From contig SKWJ01000039.1 in NCBI GenBank assembly GCA_007128995.1, positions 1 to 23,790 on the forward strand: a DNA stretch of 23,790 nt, in the 5' to 3' direction. Shown here in pieces: positions 16,520 to 23,790 of this stretch. Under the pieces are notes generated by a model, which ran no database searches, was not told where the DNA came from, and saw only the letters and a program-made list of their open reading frames with translations. The translations under genes were made by a program, and so were the position numbers. Position 1 is the first letter of the stretch, and each line of letters starts with the position of its first letter. The stretch is from Paracoccaceae bacterium (GTDB lineage Bacteria; Pseudomonadota; Alphaproteobacteria; Rhodobacterales; Rhodobacteraceae).

Positions 16520-17314
16520 TCAGACAATCGTGCCCCCATCGACCAGCAGATCCTGCCCGGTGAAATTGGCAGCACCGGGGCCAAGCAGGAACAGCACGGC
16601 CATGGCGATATCTTTGTCGGTGCTCATCCGCTTCATGGCAGAGGTGGCGCGGAACGCATCATAGACATCCTCGTATGGTTTGCCTTCGCGCTCGGCGGCC
16701 TGGCCCAGTTGACGGGTCAGCCTTGGCCCCTCGACCCCTCCGGGCGAGACCATGTTCACCCGCACGCCGCGCGCGCCGACCTCAAGGGCCGCTGACTTCG
16801 TCAGTCCGCGCAATGCCCATTTGGTGGCGCCGTAGGCCCATGCCTGCCGCACGCCCTTGAACCCGAAGGTTCCGCCGATATTGACCACGCTGCCTGTGCC
16901 TGCCGCGATCATCCGGGGCAGAAAGTATTTCATGGTCAGAAAGCTGCCGATCAGATTGACATCAAAAACGGTGCGCACATCTTCCAGCGTGTGTTCCCAG
17001 ACCATCTTGCCGGATGGCCCGGTGCCCCCGGCGACATTCACGAGCCCCCAGGTATCTGGTGAGAGTGTCGCGGCAGCGGTATCGATAGCGGCCTGCACAG
17101 ACCCTTCATCCGTGATGTCGCAGCCATGCACGAGGGCGCTGCGGCCCAGTGCGCGGACTTCGGCTGCGACACTTTCCAGCGCGGCTGTATCCCGCCCGGC
17201 CAGCACGATATCGGCCCCGGCCGTTGCCAGCTCCAGCGTGATTGCGCGGCCCATGCCCTTGGCTGCGCCAGTAACGAACACGGCATGGCCGGTCAGTGCG
17301 AACGGGTGTGTCAT
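16520..17314 (-). CDS. Short-chain dehydrogenase/reductase, copy 2, lacking the usual catalytic serine
   Basis: A 264-residue SDR with TGAAKGMG (15-22), NVAGG (93-97), YGATK (Y161, K165) and a C-terminal FTGQDLLVDGG. As in the SDR at 10808-11599, the residue 13 before the tyrosine is Gly148 within NIGGTFG, with Thr149 adjacent. The start overlaps the stop of the upstream ABC permease gene (ATGA), which makes it the last gene of the ABC operon and leaves the start little in doubt. The two SDRs resemble each other (LAGRDT, CDIT, NVAGGTGP, KWGLRGLTKS/KWALRGLTKS) and probably act on related substrates. It is convergent with the GntR gene, 29 bp apart. Confidence 0.9.
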   Translation of the reverse strand: MTHPFALTGHAVFVTGAAKGMGRAITLELATAGADIVLAGRDTAALESVAAEVRALGRSALVHGCDITDEGSVQAAIDTAAATLSPDTWGLVNVAGGTGPSGKMVWEHTLEDVRTVFDVNLIGSFLTMKYFLPRMIAAGTGSVVNIGGTFGFKGVRQAWAYGATKWALRGLTKSAALEVGARGVRVNMVSPGGVEGPRLTRQLGQAAEREGKPYEDVYDAFRATSAMKRMSTDKDIAMAVLFLLGPGAANFTGQDLLVDGGTIV

Positions 17315-18120
17315 CGGGTCATCTTTCGTTCAAGCTGCACGGTCACGACATACAGGCTGACAGAAGCCGCCATACTGATCACGACCCCTGCCCACATGAG
17401 CGGCAGGCGCCTGAAAGACGACGCTTCAAGGATCAGAGTGCCCAGCCCCGGTGCCCCTGACAGCCATTCGGCCAGCATCGCCGACAGCACCGCCCCGGCT
17501 GCGGCCATGCGTATGCCGGTAAAGACATAAGGGGCCGCGAAGGGCAACCGCACCTTCTGAAAGGTCTGCCACCAGCTTGCACCGCACACATGCATCAGTT
17601 CCACAACATTCGCGGGCGCCGAGCGAAAGCCGCGCGCGGCATTCACCATCAGCGGAACGACGGACACCATCACCACGACCGCGACCGATGTGGCCTGCCC
17701 GCGCCCGAAGATCATGATCAGCAGGGGTGCGATGGCCAGTATGGGTGCTGTGCGCAGGATCACGATCAGCGGCAGGAAAGCCCGCGACAGCAGGTCCGAG
17801 AAGGTAAAGAGCGCCGCCAGCACGAGCGCGAGAACAAGCGCAAGCGCCATGCCCGCCAGCGTGGAGCGCAGGGTAAAGCCAAGCGCTTTCGACAGCACCG
17901 CCCACTCGCCGGTCAGCGCCCCCCAAACAGCCTGCGGCGACGGTGCCATGTAATGCGGAACATCAAGTGCCGCGATGATCCCCGCCCAGACAAGCAGCAG
18001 CGTGCCCATCAACAGCACCGCGAACACAATAGCGCGTCGCAGCGCGGCAAGGCGCTCCTGCGCCTCGGCATAGCGGCCGGGCAAAAGCCGTGCGTCGGGT
18101 TCCGCGACAGCGCGTGCCAT
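17311..18120 (-). CDS. ABC transporter permease, NitT/TauT family (second permease)
   Basis: A 269-residue membrane protein with about six segments. The first segment is at about 29-52. The cytoplasmic loop that docks on the ATPase is CGASWWQTFQKVRLPFAAPYVFTGIRMA (about 188-215), a typical EAA-type motif of the SsuC/TauC/NrtB permeases. It begins one base after the stop of the first permease and ends overlapping the SDR start. The two different permeases would form a heterodimeric channel, as in NMT1-type pyrimidine and some other NitT/TauT systems. The hydrophilic N-terminal 25 residues are longer than usual. Confidence 0.9.
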   Translation of the reverse strand: MARAVAEPDARLLPGRYAEAQERLAALRRAIVFAVLLMGTLLLVWAGIIAALDVPHYMAPSPQAVWGALTGEWAVLSKALGFTLRSTLAGMALALVLALVLAALFTFSDLLSRAFLPLIVILRTAPILAIAPLLIMIFGRGQATSVAVVVMVSVVPLMVNAARGFRSAPANVVELMHVCGASWWQTFQKVRLPFAAPYVFTGIRMAAAGAVLSAMLAEWLSGAPGLGTLILEASSFRRLPLMWAGVVISMAASVSLYVVTVQLERKMTR

Positions 18121-18121
18121 C

Positions 18122-18901
18122 TCAGCGCCCCCCTGCCAGAGTGTCTGGCGGCCGGGACCAACCGACCACGCGCTGCTCGGCCAGCGCGATCAGGCCGTAA
18201 GCCAGCGCGGACAGGGCGCAGACAGTGACAATGGCAAGCCACGCAAGTGGGACGTTGAATGAAAAGAGCGCATAAACGATCATCGCGCCCAGCCCGCGAT
18301 CAGTCCCCATCCATTCCGCGATCAGCGTTCCAAGCAAGGCCAGGGGTGCCGCGATCTTGAGTGCGGCGAACAGATAGGGCAGCGCGCTTGGCAATGCGAG
18401 CTTGCACAACCGCTGCCAGCGCGATGCCGCGATCACGTGAAACAGCTCGTCCATGTTGCGGTCTGTGCTGCGAAACCCCTGAACACAGCCGATCAGCAAT
18501 GGAAAAAACGCCGAAATCGCGGCGACAGTGACATGCAGCCTCGGCCCCTGGCCGATGAAGATGACAAAGATCGGCGCGATGGCGATCAGCGGGATACAAT
18601 CGACCAGCACGGCCAGACTGACAATCGGGCGTTCCAGCATCCGAAGTGCCAGCGCGACAGCGGCCATGACCAGCGCCAGACCGGCGGCAATGGCATACCC
18701 CGTCACCGCCGAACGCACCGTGCGCCCGGCATGGTGAAGCAGATCGTCCAGCGCATCGGGCAGGATGGCCAGGACCTGACTGGGTGCGGGCACAGTCACG
18801 GGCAGCAGGCCGGCGGCTTTCGCAAGCTCTGCCCCGACCGCGACGGCCAGCAGAACCAGCGCTGGTGGCAACAGCGCCCCGTCAAGCAACCTGCCTGTCA
18901 T
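18122..18901 (-). CDS. ABC transporter permease, NitT/TauT family (first permease)
   Basis: A 259-residue membrane protein with about six segments. The coupling motif is [28 protein letters not shown], followed by [10 protein letters not shown] and then GLGAMIVYA, a layout seen in SsuC/TauC/ThiX-type permeases. The ATG overlaps the ATPase stop codon (ATGA). It pairs with the permease encoded one base downstream. Confidence 0.9.
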   Translation of the reverse strand: MTGRLLDGALLPPALVLLAVAVGAELAKAAGLLPVTVPAPSQVLAILPDALDDLLHHAGRTVRSAVTGYAIAAGLALVMAAVALALRMLERPIVSLAVLVDCIPLIAIAPIFVIFIGQGPRLHVTVAAISAFFPLLIGCVQGFRSTDRNMDELFHVIAASRWQRLCKLALPSALPYLFAALKIAAPLALLGTLIAEWMGTDRGLGAMIVYALFSFNVPLAWLAIVTVCALSALAYGLIALAEQRVVGWSRPPDTLAGGR

Positions 18902-19668
18902 GCGGGCACCCGCGTGCCATCATCGAACAGGGCTGCGCGCACGTCGTTTTCGACAGCGTTGAAGGCGGGCAGGCGCATCATTTCAAGCCGGCGCGGACGC
19001 GGCAGATCGATATGGATGCGGTGTGCGATCCGGCCCGGATTGGCACTGAGCACCAGCACGGTATCGGCCATGAACACCGCCTCGCTGATCGAATGGGTGA
19101 CCAGCACGGCGGTGGTGCCTGAGGCCTTCCAGATATCCAGCAATTCCAGATTCATGCGCTGGCGGGTAATTTCGTCAAGGGCACCAAAGGGCTCGTCCAT
19201 CAACAGGACCTTGGGTTCAAGTGCCAGTGCGCGCGCGATTGCCACGCGCTGCTGCATGCCCCCCGACAGTTGCGATGGCCGCGCCTGCTCGAAACCGGCA
19301 AGCCCGACCATGGTGATCAGCGCGCGCGGGTCGCGCGCGGGGGCCTTGCCTGCGACCTCTATCGGCAGGCTGACATTGTCCAGCACGGTGCGCCATGGCA
19401 ACAAGGAAGCATCCTGAAAGACAAAGCCGATCTCATGCGAGCGACGCGCGATGGCAGGGTCATGATTGCCGATGCGGATTTCGCCGGTGCTCGGCGGCAG
19501 GACGTCTGCGATCAACCGCAGCAATGTGGACTTCCCGCATCCCGAAGGCCCGATCAGCGCCGTGAAGCTGCCCGAACGAAATGTTTCCGTGATGCCGTCC
19601 AGCGCTGTCACCTCGCGATCAGGCAGGCGGAACCGCTTCGAGACATCGCTCAGCACGATTTCGGTCAT
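18898..19668 (-). CDS. ABC transporter ATP-binding protein, NitT/TauT family
   Basis: A 256-residue ATPase. Walker A is GPSGCGKS (40-47), Q-loop Q85, signature LSGGMQQ (134-140), Walker B LLMDEP with D158 and E159, and switch histidine H192. The ATG at 19668 overlaps the stop of the upstream amidohydrolase gene (ATGA) and has AGAGGG 7 nt upstream. An upstream start at 19707 would overlap more and lacks such a site. The family (SsuB, TauB, ThiZ, NrtD) powers import of sulfonates, nitrate, cyanate or pyrimidines. Confidence 0.94.
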   Translation of the reverse strand: MTEIVLSDVSKRFRLPDREVTALDGITETFRSGSFTALIGPSGCGKSTLLRLIADVLPPSTGEIRIGNHDPAIARRSHEIGFVFQDASLLPWRTVLDNVSLPIEVAGKAPARDPRALITMVGLAGFEQARPSQLSGGMQQRVAIARALALEPKVLLMDEPFGALDEITRQRMNLELLDIWKASGTTAVLVTHSISEAVFMADTVLVLSANPGRIAHRIHIDLPRPRRLEMMRLPAFNAVENDVRAALFDDGTRVPA

Positions 19669-21140
19669 TCTGCGGCCCTCTTGTTGCGTGTTGGCGGGGG
19701 CACGCAATGGCAGCCTGCGTGCAAATATCCGCGCATGGCCTCGGCTCTTGCACCTTGTGCGGCAGTGTCCATGGGCGCGGCACCTGCCCGCGCCTGTGCC
19801 AGCAACTCCGCCTCGATCTCAGGCAGATCTATGCCCAGGCATCGCCCGTCAGCGACAATCCGGCGCCCGGCAACCCACAGCCCTGCGACATCGGCCTTGG
19901 TGGCGCGGGTCAGCAGCAGCTCAGACGGGTGGCACCTGTCTGCAATCGTGTCGGCCATGATCCGGTCGGTCGACAGCGCAAGCAGATCGGCGGGCGCGCC
20001 CGGTATGACGGTTCCGCCACCATCTTCGCCCAGAATCGCCGCGCGCCCATCGCTGAGCACAGCCCGCCACAGTGATTGCGGTGTCAGCACATCATTCAGT
20101 CCGAAGCCGCGCTGCAGATGCCAGAGCATGCGCAATTCGCGCAGTGCATCCTCGTCATCATCAAAGGCCATGCCATCCAGCCCCATCCCGAAACGCAAGC
20201 CCGCCGCCACGAAATCGGCCACGGGCGCTATGCCCGAGCGCAGCCGCAGGTTGGACGAGGTATTGACCGACACCATAACCCCGCGCGCGGCCAGCAATGC
20301 GCATTCATCAGGGCGCAACCATGTGCCATGCGCCACGGTCAGCCGTGGGGATAACAGCCCCAGCGCATCAAGATGTGCGATCAGCCCGTCAGGATATGTG
20401 GAATCGGCCCATTCGCGTTGTGCCCTTGTCTCCAACAGGTGCATGTGAACACGGCGGTCATGCCGGGCCGAGCGCGCAGCTATCTCGCCCAGAGTGTCCG
20501 CATCCACCCATTGTGGCCCTACTGGCCCATATTGCGGCAGGAAATGCGGCGAGGCGAGGGTGAACACCTCTTCTGCAGCATCGAGTTGCGCGGCCATTGA
20601 AGGCAACGCGCGGGGCCTGTTCGCGACTTCGGTGCGCAAGCCCTCGGGCAGGGCGTCGAGAAGCGGGCCGGGGTCACCATAACTCAGTGGGTTATGCCCA
20701 AGGACAGGCGCGGCGAATGCCACCCGCAGCCCGACATCGGCTGCGGCGCGCGCAACCGCGCAGGCTTCATCCACCAAGGCCTGTGGGTCCTGTGCGTTGT
20801 GGCAATGGTTCAGCACACCGACACCCGACAGCGCCAGACGCCCGAACGCGGCGGCAGCCCGCAGATAGGGGTCGACCTTTGGCTCTAGCGACAGGGCGGA
20901 AAGCCAGACCTCGAGCGTATCGTCTTGCGCGCCAAATGCCACAGTGCGCAGCCCGCGCCCATGGTCATGGGCGTTGCACAGCGCGGGCATCAGGATGTCG
21001 CCTGCCGCTGGTGCGCTGGGCAGGGGCGCAGGGGTGATCTGCGCGATCTGGCCGCCTGACAGATGCACCACGCCCGCCCCCTGCGCAGCCGTATCAGGGC
21101 CGCGCAGGAGGTGGGCAAAGGGGATCGACCCGTTGGTCAC
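19665..21140 (-). CDS. Amidohydrolase, SsnA/AtzA-like (predicted deaminase of an N-heterocycle), paralog 2
   Basis: A 491-residue paralog of the gene at 3985-5439. Metal and active-site motifs are NAHDH (H58, H60), HMHLLE (H232/H234), AHGTW (H271) and GLDG (D322). The acidic run after GLDG ([10 protein letters not shown]) is shared. The gene starts with GTG at 21140, which has GAGAGGG 7 nt upstream overlapping the stop of the binding-protein gene. It ends overlapping the ATPase start. An enzyme gene embedded between the binding-protein and ATPase genes of an importer implies that the imported molecule, or its direct product, is its substrate. Given the binding protein's family, an amino-substituted heterocycle is a reasonable guess but is not shown by the sequence. 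Confidence 0.88.
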   Translation of the reverse strand: MTNGSIPFAHLLRGPDTAAQGAGVVHLSGGQIAQITPAPLPSAPAAGDILMPALCNAHDHGRGLRTVAFGAQDDTLEVWLSALSLEPKVDPYLRAAAAFGRLALSGVGVLNHCHNAQDPQALVDEACAVARAAADVGLRVAFAAPVLGHNPLSYGDPGPLLDALPEGLRTEVANRPRALPSMAAQLDAAEEVFTLASPHFLPQYGPVGPQWVDADTLGEIAARSARHDRRVHMHLLETRAQREWADSTYPDGLIAHLDALGLLSPRLTVAHGTWLRPDECALLAARGVMVSVNTSSNLRLRSGIAPVADFVAAGLRFGMGLDGMAFDDDEDALRELRMLWHLQRGFGLNDVLTPQSLWRAVLSDGRAAILGEDGGGTVIPGAPADLLALSTDRIMADTIADRCHPSELLLTRATKADVAGLWVAGRRIVADGRCLGIDLPEIEAELLAQARAGAAPMDTAAQGARAEAMRGYLHAGCHCVPPPTRNKRAAE

Positions 21141-21151
21141 CAGCCGCCCTC

Positions 21152-22234
21152 TCAGCCAAGGCTTTCATGGGCGGTGCGGATCAGGTCCTGCGTCATGACA
21201 TCGTCAATGGTAAACTGCCCCGGCTCCATGTCGCCGGCAGCAACCGCAAATTCCAGACCTGCCTCAAAGGCATCCGGCTCGAGCCACAGCAGGCCATGCT
21301 CGGCGGCGGCACCGACAGGTACGAAATCTGCCATCATCCGGCTTTCTGCGATCTGTGCTTCCAGATCCAGCCCGCGCTGGCCATAGGTTTCGACCATCAG
21401 CTCGGCCATTTCCTCGGGGTTGTCGAGGTGCCACTGCCAGCCGCGTATTTCGGCGCGCAACCAACGGATCAGCAGGTCGGCATTTTCCTCGATCACGGAA
21501 TCCGAAGCGATCAGGACGCCGGCATGGCCGGGCACGCCAAGATCGTTCATGTAGGCAATCGCGAGATCCACGCCCCGCAGTTGCAGCATGACGCCCTGAT
21601 TGGTGGCCCAGCCATAATAGCCGTCCACCTGTCCTGCGGCCAGAATGCCGGGGTCAGTGCCGACCGGCACGAAGGTCACGCTATTCGTGTCGATCCCGGC
21701 GCTGCGCAGCAGGTTGGTCATCTGCGGGCGCGTGCCGTCGGGCATGGCGATGGTCTTGCCCACGAAGTCTTCGAGTGTGTTTATCGGATTTTCGGCAAGG
21801 CTCATCACGGCGCCGGGTGCGCGCTGCATGATCGCTCCGAAAGCCTTTACCGGCACTCCGGCGGTACGCGAGCGGATGGTGCCTTCGACATCGGTATCGG
21901 TGGTCGTGATCTGGCCCGTGGCGACGGCGACATCCGATCCGGTCGTGCCGGGGCCGCCCGGCAGAAACTCTGCCTCGATCCCTTCCTCTGCGAAATAGCC
22001 ATTGTGAATGGCCGCGAAGTGACCGCCGAACTGGATCGACTTGACCCAGCCAAGCTGGTGGATGGTCGTGTCCATCGCCTGCGCTGTGACGGGCAGGCCG
22101 AAAAGCCCCGCAGGCAGCGCCAGCGCGCCCGCAGAGGCGGCAGACGCCCCCAGAAAGTTTCGACGGCTGAGCGGACGCCCGGCATTCAGGCGGACGAGTG
22201 AGGGATGACGGGGCGGGGTGGTGCGATGATCCAT
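21152..22234 (-). CDS. ABC transporter substrate-binding protein, NMT1/THI5-like, Tat-exported
   Basis: A 360-residue periplasmic binding protein. It has a twin-arginine signal: SRRNFLG at about residues 23-29, a hydrophobic run to about 50, and cleavage likely after AQA at 53. The mature part opens with LGWVKSIQFGGHFAAIHNGYFAEEGIEAEFLPGG, the classic start of NMT1/THI5-like (SsuA/TauA/ThiY) proteins. QVDGYYGWATNQG in the middle is also typical. The ATG at 22234 is chosen because it places the Tat motif near the N-terminus; the longer frame to 22378 is not secretory. Known relatives bind sulfonates, nitrate, thiamine pyrimidine precursors or riboflavin, so the ligand here is open. Confidence 0.9.
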   Translation of the reverse strand: MDHRTTPPRHPSLVRLNAGRPLSRRNFLGASAASAGALALPAGLFGLPVTAQAMDTTIHQLGWVKSIQFGGHFAAIHNGYFAEEGIEAEFLPGGPGTTGSDVAVATGQITTTDTDVEGTIRSRTAGVPVKAFGAIMQRAPGAVMSLAENPINTLEDFVGKTIAMPDGTRPQMTNLLRSAGIDTNSVTFVPVGTDPGILAAGQVDGYYGWATNQGVMLQLRGVDLAIAYMNDLGVPGHAGVLIASDSVIEENADLLIRWLRAEIRGWQWHLDNPEEMAELMVETYGQRGLDLEAQIAESRMMADFVPVGAAAEHGLLWLEPDAFEAGLEFAVAAGDMEPGQFTIDDVMTQDLIRTAHESLG

Positions 22235-22528
22235 GGCGCGCTGCTTTCTGTGTCTGATGTTGCGATGACTGTCCGGTCGGTTGTGCTGCTCTGGGCAACT
22301 TGGGCGCTGCATTCCAGGCGAGAGAACAGCATGCCGTTCGCGCTTTCCTGAGTCTGGAATAGCGATTCGCTGCATCATGTTTTCGAAAATTCATCGATTA
22401 TCGAAAATTTAAGCATGTGAGCCCATCAAATGCGCAATGCGTTAACGTCAGGGCGCGAGATGCTTGCCGTTATGTGTCGCGTGAAAAACAGGCTTGCCTA
22501 TGTTCACGGCGACACGCCCAATTCACCC
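22235..22528. promoter_or_regulatory. Divergent control region between ABC operon and alpha/beta hydrolase operon
   Basis: A 294-bp gap between divergent starts. It holds an A/T-rich block at 22380-22412 in otherwise GC-rich DNA, with repeated TCGAAAATT units and a perfect palindrome. The stretch 22430-22528 could instead be coding if the hydrolase starts earlier. Confidence 0.5.
22380..22410. promoter_or_regulatory. AT-rich repeat/dyad, candidate operator
   Basis: TTTTCGAAAA at 22380-22389 is a perfect 10-bp palindrome. TCGAAAATT occurs twice as direct repeats (22383-22391 and 22401-22409), 18 bp apart, with ATCGAT between them. The 18-bp period puts the repeats on nearly the same helical face only if about 10.5 bp per turn is stretched, so they may be two half-sites and not tandem full sites. 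Location at the centre of the divergent promoter suggests a control site for both operons, possibly for the GntR/FCD or LysR protein of this locus. Confidence 0.5.
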
Positions 22529-23392
22529 ATGAACGAACAGTTGTCATCAGACAGTGTGGCCCAGATCAAGCGCCACGAGGTTTCCTTGGGCACCGAGCGC
22601 CTGAGTGTGCTATGTGCCGGGCCCGACGGCGGAGCGTCGATCATCCTCATCCATGGGCTTGGCTGGGATGCTGCGCGCTTGTGGTCCGCCCAGATGCAAC
22701 GGCTTGCGGTCGCCGGATGGCGTGTCCTGGCACCCGATCTGCGCGGCAATGGACGCTCGTCCTCCATCAGGGCCGAACTGCGTGTTCCCGATCTGGCCGA
22801 GGATGTGGCGGCCATGCTGGAGACCCTGGCCATTGAACGGCCAGTCCTTGTGGGGTTTTCCATGGGGGGCATGGTGGCGGCTGATCTGGCGCTGCGCCCG
22901 GGCACGGACCCCGCCGGGCTGGTGATCGCCTGTGGTGGCGTCACCTGCCCACCAGAGGCAGAGGCTGCGACCAACGCCATGCTGGCCAAAGCGGCGGAGC
23001 TGGGACCAGAGGCTTTTGCCCGCGCTCAGGCACAGGCTATCTTCGCGCCAGAATGGGCCGCGCGCAATCCGCAGGCTGTGGCCGAGTTCCAGATTTGGCG
23101 CGCGCAGATGGATCAGGAAAGCCTTCGCCACAGTTTTCGGGCGCCTTTCGGGTGCGACTATGCCCCAAGGCTGGGGGCAATCGAGTGTCCGTCCGCCGTC
23201 TTTGCCGCTGCCGAAGACAGTTTTGTCGATCTGAACGATGCGCGTGCGCTTGCTGCCAGATTGCCCGATGCACAGTTCGAGGTTATCCCCGATACTGGCC
23301 ATATGGCCCCGATCGAGGCGCCGGAAGCCTTTGACGATGCCCTGTCACGGTTCCTGCTCCGCGTCGCCCTTCGGCCGGAGCCAAGGGCATGA
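22529..23392 (+). CDS. Alpha/beta hydrolase (enol-lactonase/esterase-like)
   Basis: A 287-residue alpha/beta-fold hydrolase. The oxyanion strand IHGLGWD is at 41-47, PDLRGNGRS at 69-77, and the nucleophile elbow GFSMGGM has S111. The acid is likely D230 or D234 in AAEDSFVD, and H258 lies in DTGHMAP. The pattern (DLRGNGRSS, GFSMGGM) resembles 3-oxoadipate enol-lactonase and related small-ester or lactone hydrolases. The start is uncertain: ATG 22529 lacks a strong Shine-Dalgarno, and in-frame ATGs at 22430 and 22460 would add 23-33 residues without family likeness. It overlaps the next gene by ATGA, forming an operon with the pyroglutamyl-peptidase-like gene. Confidence 0.87.
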   Translation: MNEQLSSDSVAQIKRHEVSLGTERLSVLCAGPDGGASIILIHGLGWDAARLWSAQMQRLAVAGWRVLAPDLRGNGRSSSIRAELRVPDLAEDVAAMLETLAIERPVLVGFSMGGMVAADLALRPGTDPAGLVIACGGVTCPPEAEAATNAMLAKAAELGPEAFARAQAQAIFAPEWAARNPQAVAEFQIWRAQMDQESLRHSFRAPFGCDYAPRLGAIECPSAVFAAAEDSFVDLNDARALAARLPDAQFEVIPDTGHMAPIEAPEAFDDALSRFLLRVALRPEPRA

Positions 23393-23790
23393 TTGGCCTT
23401 GTCACAGGCTCGCAGCCTTTTGCCGGCCTGCCCGACAACCCCGCAGCCACCCTGCTGCCCAAGGTCGAGGGCGAAGTCTTTCACGGCGTCACGATCCGTA
23501 CCGTGACCACGCAGGTCCAGCTTGCGACCGTCCCGGAAACGGTTTGTGATCTGATCGCGCACACCCGCCCGGTTTTTCATCTTGCGCTGGGGCTCGCGCT
23601 GGGCGCACCTGCGCTGCGGCTCGAGACGACCGCGATAAACCGGCTGGACTTTGGCGTAGCCGACAATTTCGGCGCGCGCCCGACTGGTGGCGGACCAATC
23701 GTGCCGGACGGTCCGGCGGCGCAGTTGGCAACATGGGATGCCGCCGATCTGGTCGCGCGGTTGCGCGCTGATGGATTGCCGGCGGTCATA
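23389..23790 (+). CDS. pcp: Pyrrolidone-carboxylate (pyroglutamyl) peptidase I-like enzyme, 3' end beyond window
   Basis: The ATG at 23389 overlaps the hydrolase stop (ATGA) and opens 134 codons to the window edge. The pattern follows peptidase family C15: LVTGSQPFAGLPDNPA at the start (usual TGF.PFGG..NP), LALGLALGAPALRLETTAIN with the catalytic Glu at E79, ADNFG, and IVPDGPAAQLAT. It stops at GLPAVI, just before the expected S-x-AGTYLCN block with the catalytic cysteine. The glycine-rich N-terminal loop is altered (GSQPFAG). Typical C15 enzymes are about 200-215 residues and remove pyroglutamyl from peptides or hydrolyse similar lactam-linked amides. Inside a heterocycle-degradation locus it may have been recruited for a lactam-type or N-acyl substrate (inference). 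Confidence 0.8.
   Translation, partial: MIGLVTGSQPFAGLPDNPAATLLPKVEGEVFHGVTIRTVTTQVQLATVPETVCDLIAHTRPVFHLALGLALGAPALRLETTAINRLDFGVADNFGARPTGGGPIVPDGPAAQLATWDAADLVARLRADGLPAVI

Noticed and set aside
19270..20448. 392-codon plus-strand frame opposite the ABC ATPase and second amidohydrolase
   Set aside because: Ser/Arg/Ala-rich antisense reading without motifs, overlapping genes with intact Walker and metal-binding motifs.
22313..22360. ATTCCAG ... CTGGAAT inverted pair in the divergent promoter
   Set aside because: Seven-bp arms over 30 bases apart are expected by chance at this length, and nothing else supports a site.
1..23790. CRISPR arrays, tRNA or rRNA genes, sigma-54 promoters (TGGCAC-N5-TTGC)
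   Set aside because: Scanned by eye. No regularly spaced repeats, no cloverleaf-like or rRNA segment, and the few TGGCAC occurrences lack the downstream TTGC.

Overview
The window is GC-rich, densely coded DNA with alphaproteobacterial gene content. TRAP and NitT/TauT-type ABC transporters, stacked ATGA start/stop overlaps and many GTG starts suggest a Rhodobacterales-like (Rhodobacteraceae) chromosome or large plasmid. That placement is inferred from gene style and not from a marker gene. No rRNA, tRNA, CRISPR array or complete insertion sequence was seen.

Left end (1-3984): an accessory stretch unrelated to the rest. It holds the N-terminal part of a membrane-anchored serine hydrolase (1-315, minus), a complete class C beta-lactamase-like serine hydrolase (526-1611, minus), a CPBP/CAAX-type membrane protease (1922-2749, minus), and the broken start of another secreted serine hydrolase overlapping the protease stop codon. 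About 900 bases follow with no convincing gene (2750-3657). A 331-bp element with 22-bp terminal inverted repeats (3658-3988) then ends inside the stop codon of the first metabolic gene.

Main locus (3985-23790, continuing past the right edge): a catabolic island rich in enzymes that cleave C-N bonds. It is arranged in five transcription units: (1) an SsnA/AtzA-like amidohydrolase (3985-5439, minus), divergent from a LysR regulator (5571-6485, plus); (2) a plus operon of TRAP transporter dctP-dctQ-dctM, amidase-signature amidase, SDR, dihydroorotase/hydantoinase-type cyclic amidohydrolase and DUF3830 protein (6744-13594); (3) a minus operon of Gfo/Idh/MocA oxidoreductase and TIM-barrel amidohydrolase (15612-13638), divergent from a GntR/FCD regulator (15768-16490, plus); (4) a minus operon of Tat-exported NMT1/THI5-like binding protein, a second SsnA/AtzA-like amidohydrolase, ABC ATPase, two permeases and a second SDR (22234-16520); (5) a plus operon of alpha/beta hydrolase and a pyroglutamyl-peptidase-I-like enzyme, cut by the window edge (22529 to beyond 23790).

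Working together: two importers of different mechanism (a secondary TRAP and a primary ABC) feed a set of deaminase-, cyclic-amidase-, amidase-, lactamase- and lactonase-like hydrolases plus three NAD(P)-type oxidoreductases, under two regulators. The duplicated pairs (two amidohydrolases, two SDRs, two transporters) suggest two related substrates or two entry points into one pathway. The simplest reading is degradation of a nitrogen heterocycle or cyclic amide (ureide, lactam or aminopyrimidine type) for carbon and nitrogen. The exact substrate cannot be read from the sequence, and I know of no named pathway with this gene set.
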